Assembly (NCBI GenBank): GCA_009692005.1
Contig: SHZZ01000022.1
Span: 1-55,194, forward strand
DNA: 55,194 nucleotides
Origin: Gemmataceae bacterium
GTDB lineage: Bacteria; Planctomycetota; Planctomycetia; Gemmatales; Gemmataceae
Direction: 5' to 3'
Part shown: positions 55,166-55,194 of the stretch, one piece after another
Layout of the letters: every line of letters begins with the position of its first letter
Position numbering within the stretch: position 1 is the first letter of the stretch
The notes under the pieces: generated by a model
Seen by the model: only the letters and a program-made list of their open reading frames with translations
What the model was told of the DNA's origin: nothing
Databases searched by the model: none
Translations under genes and position numbers: made by a program

Positions 55166-55194
55166 TAAATGGTGTCAGTTCATTTTAACTGCTC
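55166..55194. mobile_element. Left end of a second inverted-repeat element, cut by the window edge
   Basis: TAAATGGTGTCAGTTCATTT (55166-55185) and then TAACTGCTC match 8231-8260 except for two small differences in the A/T run after the terminal repeat. This is the same outer end as the element upstream of the TauD-like gene. It lies about 100 bp upstream of the start of the GT39 gene. Confidence 0.7.

Overview
The window looks like a chromosomal segment of a planctomycete, most likely of the Gemmata/Gemmataceae type. Evidence for this is two DUF1559 pseudopilin-like proteins, a BBP7-type outer-membrane barrel, a paired PSCyt1/DUF1549/DUF1553 and DUF1501 operon, a secreted multicopper oxidase with the N-terminal LEDRTTP motif and FG-GAP/VCBS repeats, and a sigma factor next to a membrane Ser/Thr kinase. 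GC content is moderately high, so many long antisense reading frames are only shadows of real genes. I saw no phage, CRISPR array, tRNA, rRNA or intact transposase.

Layout. Positions 1-1.1 kb hold the 3' end of an FG-GAP repeat protein with a strong terminator, then a patch of hairpin repeats. 1.4-6.2 kb is an oligopeptide transporter (OPT) followed by an S46 dipeptidyl peptidase. 6.4-8.2 kb holds a sugar-phosphate isomerase-like protein facing a TauD-like dioxygenase, with a small inverted-repeat element just upstream of the latter. 8.4-10.7 kb is a tight four-gene operon (membrane protein, DUF1559 pseudopilin, lipoprotein, DUF1761). 10.7-14.2 kb is purM divergent from a TPR/O-GlcNAc-transferase-like protein. 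14.4-20.2 kb holds the multicopper oxidase, a small exported protein, a GNAT acetyltransferase, a second DUF1559 protein and a lipoprotein. 20.5-28.2 kb holds a DUF4139 (MuiA-like) protein, a GT39 glycosyltransferase, a HEAT-repeat protein, a BBP7 barrel and a BON-domain protein. 28.3-34.7 kb holds an enolase-superfamily enzyme with an alpha/beta hydrolase, a large exported protein, an SDR and HemW. 34.7-37.9 kb holds kinase, sigma factor and CPBP protease. 38.0-44.6 kb holds an apparent selenoprotein, the DUF1501/PSCyt1 pair, an epimerase-like protein and a DUF1573 protein. 45.4-51.3 kb holds a sulfite reductase, purD, an alkaline-phosphatase-superfamily protein and metK. 51.4-55.2 kb holds a TPR-YggX fusion, two small exported or zinc-ribbon proteins and a second GT39 protein. 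The right edge carries a partial second copy of the inverted-repeat element.

The most interesting locus is 38056-38727. It is one continuous reading frame interrupted by a single in-frame TGA. The TGA falls exactly at the active site of an iodothyronine-deiodinase/thioredoxin-like protein (FGSYT-TGA-PPC, followed by a deiodinase-like EAHPEG segment). A compact hairpin with an AGGUC apical loop and a possible bulged U lies just downstream of the TGA, at a spacing like that of the E. coli fdhF SECIS. I read it as an exported selenocysteine protein that automatic gene calling would split in two.

A second pattern is global. Of twelve tail-to-tail gene pairs, five overlap by exactly four bases at interlocked stop codons (CTAG, TTAA, CTAA), and five more are only 2-10 bp apart. 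Hairpin terminators are seen at only two of the convergent junctions.
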